Shown here: in pieces, positions 24,801 to 37,503 of the stretch | Layout of the letters: each line of letters begins with the position of its first letter | Position numbering within the stretch: the stretch's first letter is position 1 | NCBI GenBank assembly: GCA_051294375.1 | Contig: CM119270.1 | Coordinates: 8,791,213-8,855,212, forward strand | From: Paraspadella gotoi | Taxonomy: Eukaryota > Chaetognatha | DNA length: 64,000 nucleotides | Direction: 5' to 3' | Translations under genes and position numbers: made by a program | Notes under the pieces: generated by a model | What the model was told of the DNA's origin: nothing | The model's database searches: none | Seen by the model: only the letters and a program-made list of their open reading frames with translations

Positions 24801-27800
24801 CATATTTTCATAATCAATGCATACTGGAGATGGTAAATACTTTTTAACAAGCTTTGAGTTTAATCTCATTAGTACCATGGCGGGTATTTCAGAAAACAAA
24901 TATGATGCTGAACCCCACATTTGAATGTCAGGACTTATTGCTATGGTTTTTCGTAAATTCAAAGGTAATTCATATAAATTTGTGTCTACAAATCCTTCAT
25001 TTTCACTCTCAGCAAAAGTATTTATTATTGATATCACTATGTCTATAAATCCATTAAAGACAGATGGAATAGAAAGGTGATTTACGGAAGAATATTCATT
25101 GGTAATTTCTGGGAATAACTTGTTTATTATTCTACTTAAAACACTTAATTCGAATTTCCAAGGATTTAATTTCATTTTGAGCATTGTAGCAGAAATATAT
25201 TCTAGCATTCCTCCAGAGTTCAAATGTTGAAGGAGCCCCAGAAGAAATTGATGACATGTAGTTCGCAAAAATTCAATGAGACCTATTCAAAATTTAACAT
25301 AAGTATGTATGATTTTTTAGGTTTTTTACTTTCGGTCTTCGGACAATTATTTTGAGGGCAGCTGTTTGCTGAAATCAGTTAAAAACCATTCAAAACATCA
25401 TAACCTTTTAGATATAGTGATATCCAGAGAAACTTTTCAAAACAATCTAAATATTTTTTGAGGAAAAACTAATATTTAAAGTTTATAACATAAACATACC
25501 TAAAGTATAAAAAATTATAGTTATTTATTCCTTTAATTGTAATTAATTTTATGAAAAAGAATCTATAATTGGTTTTCCCACTATGAAAAAAATATCATGA
25601 TTTCAATTATTGCAATTTGTATGCAATGAAATACCTGACAATTCCTCCTGATATCGAAGAAGAACGCGAGTGAGGTGTTTATAAATTTCATTGAAGACCA
25701 TTCCGTCATTTCCTAAATAAAAAAAAATGTCGCATGTACTAAAAGTATCATCACAGATACGATAAAATATCAGTTATACCTCGAAACTGAGGAAGAAGCG
25801 CCATCCAATTCAGCGCGTTTTTAGTCACATTTAGCAAGACTTCGGGTTCGAACGAAACCAGCTCACGACGACGTATGAACTCGTGCATCCCGCGCAAGAA
25901 GGGATCCATCTTCGTCGCCAGCAGGTCCACGTAACGCGACGAAATCTCGCATTCGCTTTTGCGCCTCTCGCGGTCACTGACCCAAACAAGAAGGGAACAA
26001 ACGGAATCCGACATCGAGTTGTTGTTGTTGTTCTCACGACAACCCCAGATTTTTAAGGAGGCGGTGACGAGGACGACGAAGTCTCTATCGCAGGCGCCTT
26101 TAAGAAAATCCTGGAGAGGGGTTCGGAGGATTCCCCGGAGTCGATCGTCGAGAGATTCTTTGGAAAAATCGTCGTAGGGCTCGTCTTCGTCTAGGAGGCG
26201 ATCTCCATCCACGAATCCTTTCCTCTCATGTTTTTCCAACACAACTAAAAATTCCATTGCTGTTTTGGTGGCGTTCGTAAAGAATTTCGCCAACGCCAAC
26301 GCCTTGTCAAAAAGACGCAACATGGAATCGGCCTCCGGTGTTTCCCTCATCGCTCCCAGAACCGTCTCTCTCAGAAAAGATTGCAGTTTCGTTACAAAGG
26401 TTAGATCAGAAATAATTTCCGAATTTATTTTATTCCAGAACCACAATAAATATATTTCGTCTTCCTCGCGACGGTCTATCCATGAAACGCATAGCCTCGC
26501 GGCGAAACGGAAAATTATGGAGATTCCTTCACCGTATTTTCTCCATCGTTCGATTGCCCTGATTTTCCAGTCGGCTAGATATCTGTCAATCACTCTCTCC
26601 GTGATTTTTCTGACGGAAAGGAAAGAAAGGTTTTTATCGTGTCGAGCAAGAATATCGAGTTGTTCCCAAATATCGATGAAATCGGCGTCTTTTTCTTCCG
26701 CGGCCAATTTCTTTAACGTCACTATTACCCGACGGCCAAAATTGAGAAAAGACTCATTAGACCTAGCTGCAAGGTCCATCGACATCCAAGAGTGATACTC
26801 TTCCGTAAAAGCCAGAATTTGTTTCATCAACGATTCCCTCTCTTGACTCGCGAGCTGGCAATCGCTATCATTGTGGCAGAGAAGAAATTTAATCAAAGCT
26901 TCCAACTGAGCCGAGGATAACGATGACAGATACGAAAGATTTTGAGTTTCCAACTTTTGCTTCTTGTAATTTCCGTCGTTGACTCTGGATGTTTCATTGG
27001 TGGCGTCGTCATTCCTCCTATCCAGTTGGAGCACCTCCAAAAACATCTTTTTCCAATCGTCCGTCAAACTAGAGACCATTCTTTCGATCGGATGTCCGCA
27101 AAGGAATTCGCGGAGATCCTCGGTCTCCACGTTGAAGTCGAGTTCATCAAAGATGTCGGCGCCGACGCCGCAAACCTCGCGCCTCCAGGCATTGCTGTTG
27201 ACGAGAGACTGGAGGGCGTTCCGTTCGGCGCCACAGAGTTTCGCGTCAACCAAAGCCTGAATCAAGACGGGATGTTTTTCTTATTTATTTTTTAAATTTA
27301 TTTAAAATTATTTAAAATTATTTAGGTGTGTCTCAAAAGATACTAATATGTTGTATTGAAAAAGTAACTCGAATTTATTCCTACCGTATGTCTAATCTCA
27401 AACAAAACAATAAAAACGTCAGTTAATTTTAACTTAATTGATAATTTTTTTTTACTTTCAATACTCGTCGTCCTTGTTTTGAAAAAGGAAATTCTTTAAA
27501 AAGTTTCGCAAGAGAATTGGAAACGTCCAAGTCTTTGACTGATTTCAAACGAATACAACCGCCGATAGATGGAATAACACGAGGTCGGCTTGTGGTGCTG
27601 AAATGAAGACCGAAAAAATTGTTCTTAAAAAAAAAAAGCATCAATTTTATACTCGTATTTGTAGATTTGTATGCTGTATAGTTAATTAAGTGATTAAAGA
27701 AACAATCTCTCTCTTTCTCTCTCACTCCTCTCTCCCAACCTTCTTTTTACCTCTCCCTCTCCTACCTATTGAAGGCCTCCACAAAGCAATACAGTTGAGA

Positions 27801-28799
27801 TTCTCGCCGGACGGCGGGGAGCGCGGGGTCGCGGTCATAAAAGTGGTGACGACAAGCGCAAGCGTCGTCAAAGGGGCGTTCCCTCGCCCTTTCGGTCGCC
27901 AGGTCGATGAGACGAAGGATCGTTTGCGAGATTGACTCTCTCCTTTCATCCTGCGAGGAAAAGAAGGAAAAAATGTTTAGGTCAATTTAATGTAATTACG
28001 ATTTTAAATTTAAAATTATCTATCGCTCATGACAATAGGATGATCTTGATATTAAATAGGTGCCGGTCGAATTTCCTTCATCATCATCGTCATCATCATC
28101 ATAATCGATTTTTATCGCACTAAAGATCACGTCCGACAACTATGATGAGGAACTATGAGGAACTATGATGAGGAACTATGATGAGGAACTCCCTCATCCA
28201 ATCAATCAGGCGCTCGCGTCTGATGCGATTTTATACAAACGCTGACGTCATTCCATTCAGTCGAGCAAATGACTGTCTTCACCTCTCGGGACAAAGAGGA
28301 AATATAGCGAATGACCTTGATAGTCTCATCCATCAAAAACGTTCCGTTGACTTGACGAAAATCTAAAACGTGTACAATTAAACCAAATAAATGAATTATT
28401 TAAAATGAACGGGAGTAGATCTAACTAATGGGGATTAATAATAAAGAATCAGCATTATCAAGATCATAATCATCATCATTTAACAAAACTTGATTAACAT
28501 TTAAAAGATCATAATTAATTTGGCCGATAGATAACGCTACCAGTAGCGGTTGGCCTTCTGTCGAGGAGAGGGCTTTCTTCAGCTTGAAGCAACGATCGCA
28601 ACAATCTCGATACAACGGGATATCGAGATAGAAGAGCTGAGAGAAACAAATACAAAAATATTATTATCGAAAAGATCATTACATATATAACTATGAGAAT
28701 AAAAGTGAAGAAACAAGAAAAAATATTAAAATAAAGAAAGAAATAGGGAAACTAACAAAGAAAAATAAACGAAAGAAAGAAAGAAAGAAAAAACGAAAT

Positions 28800-28830
<31 letters not shown>

Positions 28831-30850
28831 ATAAAAAACTAACTAATCATTCAACCAATCATCCAAAAAACTAACTCACAGATTGTGCGGCATTTTTCTT
28901 TGAGAAGGAGAGTTAATCCGTCCAAAAATCGATGACATTTTTCAAACTGACTGATATCGTTTTTCTCTCTGTCGGTATTAGCGAAAACAGAAAACGTTTC
29001 GAACAGAGCGTCGAGTAAAGACCACAGGAGCACTTTAGTCCTTGAGCAAGAAATAAACGCGTCATTCTAATTTTAAAATTAGTGCAACGAGAATTGAACT
29101 TTCAATCTCACCTGTGTGAACCTCGAATCAGTTGGAAAGCTCCGCCAACGGCGTCGACGATCGCATTGTTCATTTCGTTCATCTCGTTTTCGGACGAATC
29201 GTTGCGGACTTCCATGACCAACAGCTCGTCCGCCAACGGTTGTCCAAAGACGGTGTACCACGCGAATATTTTCTTAATCAATCAATGAATCAATCGGTTT
29301 ATCTATATTTTTTTAAATCGTCAATAATTCAATTAGTCAAATAATTTCGGATTAAAACAGTCAAAAAATATGAAAATGGTACAACCAATATAAAAATTAT
29401 CCATTCATTTAATAAATAAGCTATCTTGCCCCTGACTTTGGACAGGCTTTGGTGATTTAAGGCCTCCATCACTCTTACAAGATATGTTATTAATAAAAAC
29501 ATCAACAATCCGCCAATCAGTAAATTTTAGATTTATCAATTATAAAATTATAAATCAAAATATATATCAACTTACTTTCTTCAAAGTCTCGTCCATGACG
29601 GACTCCATTCCTTTCACGACGGCCCGCAACCATCCAACGACAACTCGACGATGTCGCAGTACGCTCTGCTGCAGGTTCGAGTTTTGCTGAAGACGATGCA
29701 GCACCTCGTCGACGAGTGGTTCTGCTGCGCGGAGAAGGCGGTGGACACCGCCAAGAATGAGGCGAGGACGCGTGGGTAAGCGTGATGGTGGGACATCTTG
29801 GGTAGACAGGGGTGTGAAAGAGAGAGAGAGAGAGAGAGATAGATATTGATATTGAAAATAGGAGGAGAGCTTTAGGCCAGTTTTCAAAACTACCTGAGAG
29901 AGAGAGGTATTAAAGAAAAGAAAAATCAAATAATAAAAAAATAGTGCAGGAAACACCTTATTCCTTCGTATTTTATTTCCTTTTTAAAATTAGTTCATGA
30001 CATCCGGTTTTTTTTCAGTAATTCATGCATCTCTCTCTCTCTCACCCAATACAATCCTCTTTCTCGTTTCCTCCACCGTCTTCTCTCGTCCTCCATTCTC
30101 GACGATAACTTGAACAACGACATCGTAATCGAACCTGAATTGAATATCAATTTCTTAAATGTTATATTAGTAAAATTTATTTTTGAGCGCACCAGGGAAC
30201 GAGTTTTGGAAACGCCGCCCATGTTTCGTCCGACGAAAAGTTGGCACTGAACTTGCGGATTTTTTGAGTTTTTGGGTCAGTTTCTCTTAACGTCAAAGCG
30301 TAACGGGACTTTCGGACAAGCAGAAGAAATTGTTACAAATGCCAAAATAAAAATGGGCTAACATTAAATTAACATTAAATTCCAAATTGCATTGGTATCA
30401 GAGAGACTTACTGCCATGCGTTTGGCACAGTTTTGTTCCGACCAAGTAAGATTTACATCATTGCTGTTTGGTCCATAATTAACTTTTATCTTTAAACTTT
30501 GGCAATCTAAAACGTGAAACATAAAAAATCATATATGACTAAATATGTAAAATAAATTGTTACTTACCAGAAAATTGCAGTTTTGTTATTCCCGCTGAAA
30601 CGTAAACCTATAAAATGTTCATAAAAATATTTCAGGATTTTATTGAGTTCAAGGCAAAATTAAAATATTTCTAACAATGTCTTGTTTAGTAGGAGAAGAA
30701 TGTCGTTAAAGCTTAATTTATTTTAAAAAATGTATTACTAATTTTTTACTCCGCTTTATTTTACAATATGTAAATTTTATAAATTACCAAAAACAGGGAC
30801 GCGGCAAAAGTTCTTGCTGAGGCATAAAAATAAACTGGTCCACGTAACAT
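18855..30850 (-). CDS. Giant type I membrane protein: FN3, long helical region, 2x FN3, SEA, Cys-rich, TM
   Basis: Twenty-five exons, phases closing at every junction: 30850-30788, 30607-30568, 30506-30412, 30308-30193, 30134-30046, 29796-29576, 29272-29112, 29040-28880, 28636-28541, 28362-28283, 27950-27766, 27597-27456, 27256-25780, 25712-25635, 25282-23480, 23217-22558, 21883-21775, 21712-21184, 20949-20817, 20745-20577, 20501-20342, 19594-19433, 19372-19299, 19210-19135, 18905-18855 (2,310 codons). A signal peptide (MLRGPVYFYASARTFAASLF) is followed by an FN3-like domain to about residue 134. Then come some 1,700 residues rich in helices and N-glycosylation sequons with no domain I know. 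Next are two FN3-like domains (about 1890-2079) and a SEA domain (about 2080-2189) with the NGSIII cleavage-type motif. A Cys-rich segment precedes a TM helix (about 2232-2263, stop-transfer RKKR) and a short tail. Codon 1734 is TAG (22823-22825) inside exon 16, and the frame stays open on both sides. The donors of exons 9 and 21 and the acceptors of exons 16 and 24 are the least certain. Function unknown; likely a cell-surface protein. Confidence 0.75.
19656..19790 (+). repeat. Dispersed repeat A, copy 2
   Basis: Opens with AATTGGTACAACCAATTTA, then the TTATCCATTCATTTAATAAA block, GGACAGGCTTTC and the CCTCCATCACTCTTACCAGA block. It carries a rearranged middle compared with copies 1 and 3. 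Lies in an intron of the FN3/SEA gene. Confidence 0.8.
20036..20280 (+). repeat. Dispersed repeat C, copy 1
   Basis: Shares an ordered series of blocks with the reverse complement of 43925-44150: ATGGCAACAG, GGGATGGGGCATCTCACTGT, CACTGGTGCGGTT, GACGGTCTC, TTTGCCAA and GATGGAAC, then TTGGCTGAATGAT. The ORF inside is repeat-derived. Lies in an intron of the FN3/SEA gene. Confidence 0.8.
22432..22441. other. Assembly gap (10 N)
   Basis: Ten N within the intron between exons 16 and 17 of the FN3/SEA gene. It does not touch a predicted exon. Confidence 1.
29374..29485 (+). repeat. Dispersed repeat A, copy 3
   Basis: Nearly identical to copy 1 over about 110 bp, starting at AATGGTACAACCAATAT. Lies in an intron of the FN3/SEA gene. 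Confidence 0.85.
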
Positions 30851-32690
30851 TTTGACTGGTGGACGTCGGTAAATCATATATTAAATTTGTTTTTTTATTA
30901 TTATTTTTTAAGATAATCAATTTAATAACTGGTGACTCGGAATTGTGGCGATAGAGAAAGAACCGCACCTACTTTTGATGGCTGGGACTAATCTTCTTCT
31001 TCCTTCTTTGTCTGTGATTTCATGAATAAATTCAGGAATCCTGTTTATCTAGCTCTCGATAAAAGACATTCCTGTTCACAATAGAATTAATCTCGTTAAA
31101 GAACCGACTAAAGAATAACGATGTACGCCCCTTAATCTTTTACAACATTAAAGTAGTGTCTGACAATATTGCCTTCTAAATTTTTGAATGTTTGAGTTAT
31201 AAAACCGTCTCCAGTTACTTTTTCTTCCTGTACTTGAAAACAGGAAATTGAAAATGGAGAGGCAAATGTCAATTAACCACACAACAGTTTACACATAATT
31301 TACTATAACTTTAAACTCCAGACATTCCATAAGATTTTTTTTAAAAATGATTTAAGAAAAATATTTTTTTAAAAAAAGAATCCATGCCTATAAATTTTAT
31401 CACAATTGGTCAAGTGATTTAAGAGATATGATTTTTTAAACTTTTTTAACAAGATGTAAAAATCGAATTTTATTCCAAAGCTTCAGAAATCAGAATAATT
31501 GACCTATCATTCATCTTATTTTTTAATAACCTTAAGATTATTATTTAGGGATCTGGGTAAATCCAGTTGACTAGCTATCCCTCCAGATGTTAAGTGTAAA
31601 TTAATTTTATATAATTCAGAATAATTTTTTTAAAAAATCAGTCTTCAATGAATCAAATTTTTTTATGTTTAGTTTTGTTGTTAAGTACTTCATTTAAAAA
31701 AAAATCACTGCTCCTAAGAGGAAAATCCTTTTTTTTTAAATTTATACTAAACTTCTTTTTTAATAAATTTTAATTTACTTAAATTTTTTTTAACATCAAA
31801 GTATAGAAGGTGATTTATAAATGTTAATAAAAAGTGGCGCGTTTTTTTGTTGCACATGACTGCGATTGAAAATTTTGAGATGACCCAAATCTATTCCTCT
31901 CATTTAGATAGATACAGTCGCGGTAAAAGAAAGGCACGTATCTAAAACCGATTGCCCGATTTTCCTTGCCAAATAAAATTAAAACTTTAAAGTCTTCTAA
32001 GGCTACTAATAATACTGAAGTAATGCAAAAGGTTTTTTGGTACAATAATATTATTAGCACCAGTGCTAACTTATCAGAATAAGAAGAATGTACTAAATAA
32101 TACTAGGTAAACCAAAATATAGTTAAGAAATTGGTAAAACCAACATAAAGATTATCTATTCATTCAACAAATAAGCTATATCTCCTCTGACTTTGGACAG
32201 CCTATGGTAGGTTAAAACCACTATCCCTTTTTCAAGATACAAGCCTATTACAGGCTTTCAGTCCATATATTTTTTTTGGTAAAAGATATAGTTATTTAAA
32301 TAAATCATTGTATTCAGCAATATACAAATAAAGACGAGTAATCAAATAAAAACGTGTGACAAACCCTTAAGCTTTCGATTGGAATGCTAAGGACAATTTA
32401 AATCAAAGTAAAAAATACAAGAAATTAAGTTTAATATTGGTGACTTAGCATTTTGAAGTTACAAATATTAAGTTAACAACCTGCTTGTAATTCAAATTGA
32501 ATTATATTACGCCTTTCTCTGTTTAAGAAACTATGCTGTTTTAAAATATAATTTTAAATAAAACAGGGAAAAAGAAATAAAAGTGTCTTAACAACAAGTT
32601 TTGAAGCAACAAGAATGATAACAACGCGTAAAAATTATTTTCCAGAACAAAGTCAAAAACACACTAAAACTAAAGAAAATAAATAACATT
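30851..32690. other. AT-rich intergenic region
   Basis: Upstream of the FN3/SEA gene and downstream of the SIM-motif gene. It holds repeat A copy 4 (32128-32262) and many A/T homopolymers. The promoter of the FN3/SEA gene should be near 30.9-31.1 kb, but I see no clear core element. No gene seen. Confidence 0.5.
32128..32262 (+). repeat. Dispersed repeat A, copy 4 (diverged)
   Basis: Opens with AAATTGGTAAAACCAACAT and keeps the AATAAGCTAT and GACTTTGGACAGCC blocks with more substitutions than the other copies. Confidence 0.7.
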
Positions 32691-34768
32691 TCAATCAATG
32701 ACGATGCACTCAGAATCTTCACATTGACTAATATTAGCAGCGGATATTGCATTTACACTAATTCCATGTTTTTTGTTGACCGCGGTTTTTTCTGCAGATT
32801 TTCGACAACTACCTCCTCCCAAAAAAGACATTTTACGAGCAGTTAAATTTTTGGAACTTGATGCCGTTGGAAGAATTAATTTGTTGGTGCTATCAGTAAG
32901 TAGTGCTGAATTTCGCAAGGAGTTTATCATTTTGCTTCCGATGTTAAGTCCCGCGAGTGCATTCAAGGCTGTAGTCGCTGGTTCAGACAAAGTGGCCAAA
33001 GATGAACGCGACTGGGAGGTGACTTTGTCTTCTTCACTATTTCTGCTAATTGATTTGTTTTGCGGAGAAACGCTCGGAGAAATGGAAAGAGATTTGGACG
33101 AGGAAGAAGGCAATATTTCTACGGCTTTAAATATATTTCCTCTCGAAGTGACCAACGATTCCCTCATGATAAACACGCCACGACCATGCGAATTAAGGTG
33201 ATTTTGGATCTGAGAATTAGCGACGTTGCATTCGTAGCTGTTTTCGAATTCACAAAGTCGGCACTTAAAGATGGTATTGCACTGGCAATCCGGTTTATTT
33301 GTGCAAGGATTCATTGGTATCGGTCGGTGACTGTTCGTAGCGTAGGTGATTTCACAGTTTTCTTCATCAGAATCTGACAAAACTATTACATCTTTCGCCT
33401 CCTCCTTTGCTGAAGAAAGCTTGGAAGCGTGACTAGAGTCATTTAGGAGATCGGCGGGATGAGTCATTACTGTTCCTTTCGCAGTCATCATTATTGAGGG
33501 AAGCATTGATCCAGGAAATTTCGGAACTAATCGAGAAACTTTTTCTAACGAGGAAACTTCTTTGGTAGGAACGAGTTGCCCGCAGTTTATGTCATAAAGA
33601 ACTGTTGTTTTCCAACATTTCTCTTTTGGTTTAGTGTTAAATTGAATAACATTGGATGGTAATCGTTTTAACATTACTCTACAAGGAGAGAGTTTTCGAG
33701 TTAATATCCGGGATTGCTTTGTCAATCCGGTATGAAACACTCTGAAAAATTCTCGTCGGTCTGCCTTGCTGAATTTGTATAAGTGAACAAAGCCATTGTA
33801 TCTATTCTTTTTATTACAGCTTAAGGGAAAAGTTGATTTTCCCCTTTCCCTTAAATGTTCGAGTTTTCCAGTCTGGCAGTACTTCTCATAATTAGAAATG
33901 GCATTTTTTCCGGTAGGAAAGCATTCACTGTAGTATGAAAGTATACGCTGACCCAATGGCGATGATAATGGAATGTCCAGACCGTTTTTCCTCCTTTTTG
34001 CGCATCTTTTCTGTTTAAGCACATCAAGGAATCCGAGAGCTGATCTTGAGCTAGATCTAAATAGATTTTTATTAGCATTGAGATATTCTTCTGAGTCTTC
34101 AACCACTTCTTCTTTGATAGTTGGAAAGTCAGTTACTTCGCTGTCAGTGTCTACTGAATCCAATGTCAAATCTACAAACACGATATCGAGTTCCGAAGGA
34201 TTTGTTTTAGATAAGCTGGTGACGTTCTTTGCAAAATTTTGATCATTGTTTTTAATCAAACCGAGTGATGAGAAAAACGTTGATTCCGGTTCTATCTCTG
34301 TAAAATTTGGTTCAGAGTAGGGGGAACGTTCATTTTTACCTCTTGTGATTTGATCTTTTAAATTTTTTTTGTTTTTAAATTTTGGCATGGTCGTGCTGTT
34401 GTTTAGTGAGTATTTATTTAAAGATTTCACTACAGGATGTTTGTTAGATATTGCAATTCGAGATTCCGGTCTTGAATCTGTTGTGGATGCATAAGAAATG
34501 GTGGTACTGTCAGAATCATCCGAATCAAAAATGTCTTCTATAGAACAAACTTTGCGCGATTTAAACGCTTTGGGCAGAATTAATCTTCCTTCGTCCTGGA
34601 GTATTTCTCGTTGGCTTGTCGTCAAAGATGCTTCAACGTAAGGTAGTTTAATACTTAAAACCTAAAAATCAATGTATGTATCTTATGTATTTTTATTCAT
34701 TAATGGAAAAAAATTTCACATTGAGGAGATATTTTACGACACCTTACCTTTTGTTGATGAAAGTCCAT
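32691..34768 (-). CDS. Nuclear-type disordered protein with three SUMO-interaction motifs and a C2H2-like finger
   Basis: Two exons: 34768-34748 encodes MDFHQQK and is followed by a GTAAGG donor; 34661-32691 encodes the rest (663 residues). The protein is acidic and Ser-rich at its N terminus. It carries DIVFVDLTLDS (about 167-173) and DVIVLSDSDEE (about 431-440), both fitting the hydrophobic core plus acidic/Ser flank of SUMO-interaction motifs, and ends in ECIVID. A basic patch KQKRCAKRRK could be a nuclear localisation signal. A finger-like C-x2-C-x17-H-x3-H lies near residues 474-499 next to CTNKPDCQC. A moderately conserved-looking block near 240-340 (YSECFPTGKNAISNYEKYC) is not recognised. 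It is probably a SUMO-binding nuclear factor by inference. No RING or enzymatic domain is visible. Confidence 0.75.
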
Positions 34769-35286
34769 GATAGACACACCATTATGGTGTGCTATTTGAT
34801 GTTTCATTTACCATTTGCATAAAGGTGATAGGTTTTGGAAAAGTCAGATGGTAGTCTTGTTATTGATTTTCTGAAATTATTTGGAAAAGTCGTTATAAAT
34901 AAAAGTTAACGTGAAAAAAGATTGCACAGGCATTAGAGTCAATTCAAAACTTTCTACAGGAGAACAAGGATGAAATAATGCTATGATTTGTAGTAAAACA
35001 AATATTCTCGGACCAAACTACCAAAAGTGAGAATTGGCCCCTCGAGCACTTCTAGCTAACATAAGCAGTAGCAGTATCTCATATGCGATAATTACTTAGA
35101 AAAAGCTAAACGTTTTATGTTGACTTAACTTTTGAAATCTATGCTAACAAAAAATTTCGACTAGTTATCAAGTAAATCAGGCAAAAATTAGCAAGTGGCA
35201 ATAAAGTCCCAAAGCATCAATAAGAGGATGCATGATCTTCATTGGCTATTGCGTATCACGTGACCGTAAAAGATAATAGAATTCGT

Positions 35287-35334
<48 letters not shown>

Positions 35335-37503
35335 TTCTCTTCGATAATAGCTGCCATCTGGCGATGGGAACAAAAATTCGGTGACCTTTTGTTTAATTTT
35401 AATTTTAGATACTTGATTTGTTTTGTAGCTCAACAAATTCTAATTGTTTGTCCTATTTTATCAAACTTTTATGTTACCTTGGGCTAAGCTTTTAATTTCA
35501 TAAACTTCTTGATTGTAAAATCACACTAAATCATGGCTTAGCAAATAGATTAAATAAACTATAAAATATTTTATTTGAGAATAATTATAAATCTTTTTAA
35601 CACCGATTAGTGCCTTAAAATATAATAAGGAATTGTAACAAATTAGGACAAATGGTCGATATTAAATAATGAGCATATAGAATGCTGATAAAACATTTAT
35701 ATCTATTAACATGAGCACATTGTACAGTAACAATATTCGTCTATCTTAGACGAGAAAAAGACAGTCTATTCAATCATAAAAAATTATATGTGTTATGATT
35801 TGTAGAAATGAGTTCAACAGGGGTTTTAAAGATAACGTTAAAGCCTCATGGTGAGCAAAAAGAATCTTCGTGATAAAATAATTTAAAATCTATTTTTTTT
35901 TTTTTTAATAAAACAGAGATTTAATATACCTTTAAAACGCCCGCATATTGGCATGATATTTGAAACTCTGGCCCCAAATCAGAATAAATAATAAGTATTA
36001 AAATAATGCACTCGTTCTTGTTGAAAAAAGGTACAAAATTATCACTACTTTCCCGAATGACACAATCACGCGACTAAGAAATGGTATAAACACGAAATAA
36101 TAATAAATATAAATACTATTAGCAAATGATAAAAGCCGACATTATCACAATCAATCATCATAGACAAAAGTTTGAAAAGTATGTTAAGCTAAAAGAGTAA
36201 ATATTTAAAAAGAAGGTAGAGTAAAAACACTTTTTAGATTGATAGAAAAAATCATGTTTTATCGTTTAATTTATAAAGAATAACTGATGCGTATAAGTGG
36301 CTACAAACTGAATAAATGTATAATAACCATGTAAAATATTCATTTACCCTAAACGGCAAAAAGTATAATAGCATTTAAAAATGTTCATGCTTGAAATATC
36401 AAATTTCATGATTAAAAGCATTGTAACTAATGAATAAATAAATATAAGTTTTGATTAAAGGAGGAACGCATACCGTTTACTATATATTCTGCACATGAGT
36501 AGGGATTACAATGATAGGCTGATAGACAATAATCCTTCATTGAAAATGGTTTTACTTTTATTAAAAATATGAAAAAGGGCATATTGTCAGGCCTTTTTAT
36601 ATCACTCATCATGTGAGAAGAATTGCACTGTGTATAAAAAGTATTTAGTATAAAACATCTTTCCTGGGCACACTTAGTAGTTTTGCAACAAAAATATTAT
36701 TTAGCTAATGAAATCTAATTTGCCTACATTTCCATGGGTAAAAAAATGAAATAAAACTTGAAAGAATTTCGGTTTTATCGAGTATAATTCTTATTGTATT
36801 TTTAACTAAGTACCAATCTCCAGTCTAAAATATTCCAATAATTGTTTTTTGCTATATTTTGGATAGATAAAATGTTTATTTTTTTCACATTCATTCATTC
36901 ATTCGACTTTTCTTAATTTGTTAAAATTTATTTTTGAAGTGGTTAAATATTCCTGCGGTATGCATTACGCCACTTAAAGATACGGAATATACCTAATAAT
37001 TTTTCACAAGCGGCAAATAATTTTACTAGTAAATATTTATTTTTAGCTTCCTTAATTTTAATATGAATTGATTGGAATAAAGCTTTTTAAAACTTACTTT
37101 TGTAATATAAAAATTAAAACCAGATTTTTGAATAAACCCCCCCAAAAAATTAAAGCTATTTTTTTTTATTATCCTCAATCTAAATTTTTTTATAAAATAA
37201 ATTAAAAAATAGTTTAAGCAATATTAATTTGTAAAAAAACAAAAAAGGGGATTAAATCTAAAAAAAAAGACAGCCCATTTGAAGCAAAATTTAATACTTT
37301 TAATTATATTGCATTCACATAGCAGCACTTATAGCGAAGGCCACTTATAACCCATCGTATTTAGTAGAACAAGCTCTTGTGAATGTGTTGTAACTTTCGG
37401 CTTTCATGTTTTTATCGTTATACAGTTGTGCCCTTTACTACCTTTAATTCTGTTTTTAAACAAACGCCCCTGATAGTAAATGCAGAATCAGTCAACATCT
37501 GGG
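34769..37503. other. AT-rich intergenic region
   Basis: A (CT)n array lies at 35288-35340. The rest is AT-rich with frequent homopolymers and short ORFs only. The 3' UTR of SLC7A14 should occupy the upper end. No further gene seen. Confidence 0.55.
35288..35340. repeat. (CT)n microsatellite
   Basis: CT units with a few T interruptions. Confidence 0.9.

Noticed and set aside
25959-27295. Plus-strand ORFs of 72-176 codons
   Set aside because: Antisense to exon 13 of the giant gene.
32773-33377. Plus-strand ORFs of 142 and 105 codons
   Set aside because: Antisense to the SIM-motif gene, which has a continuous 657-codon exon.
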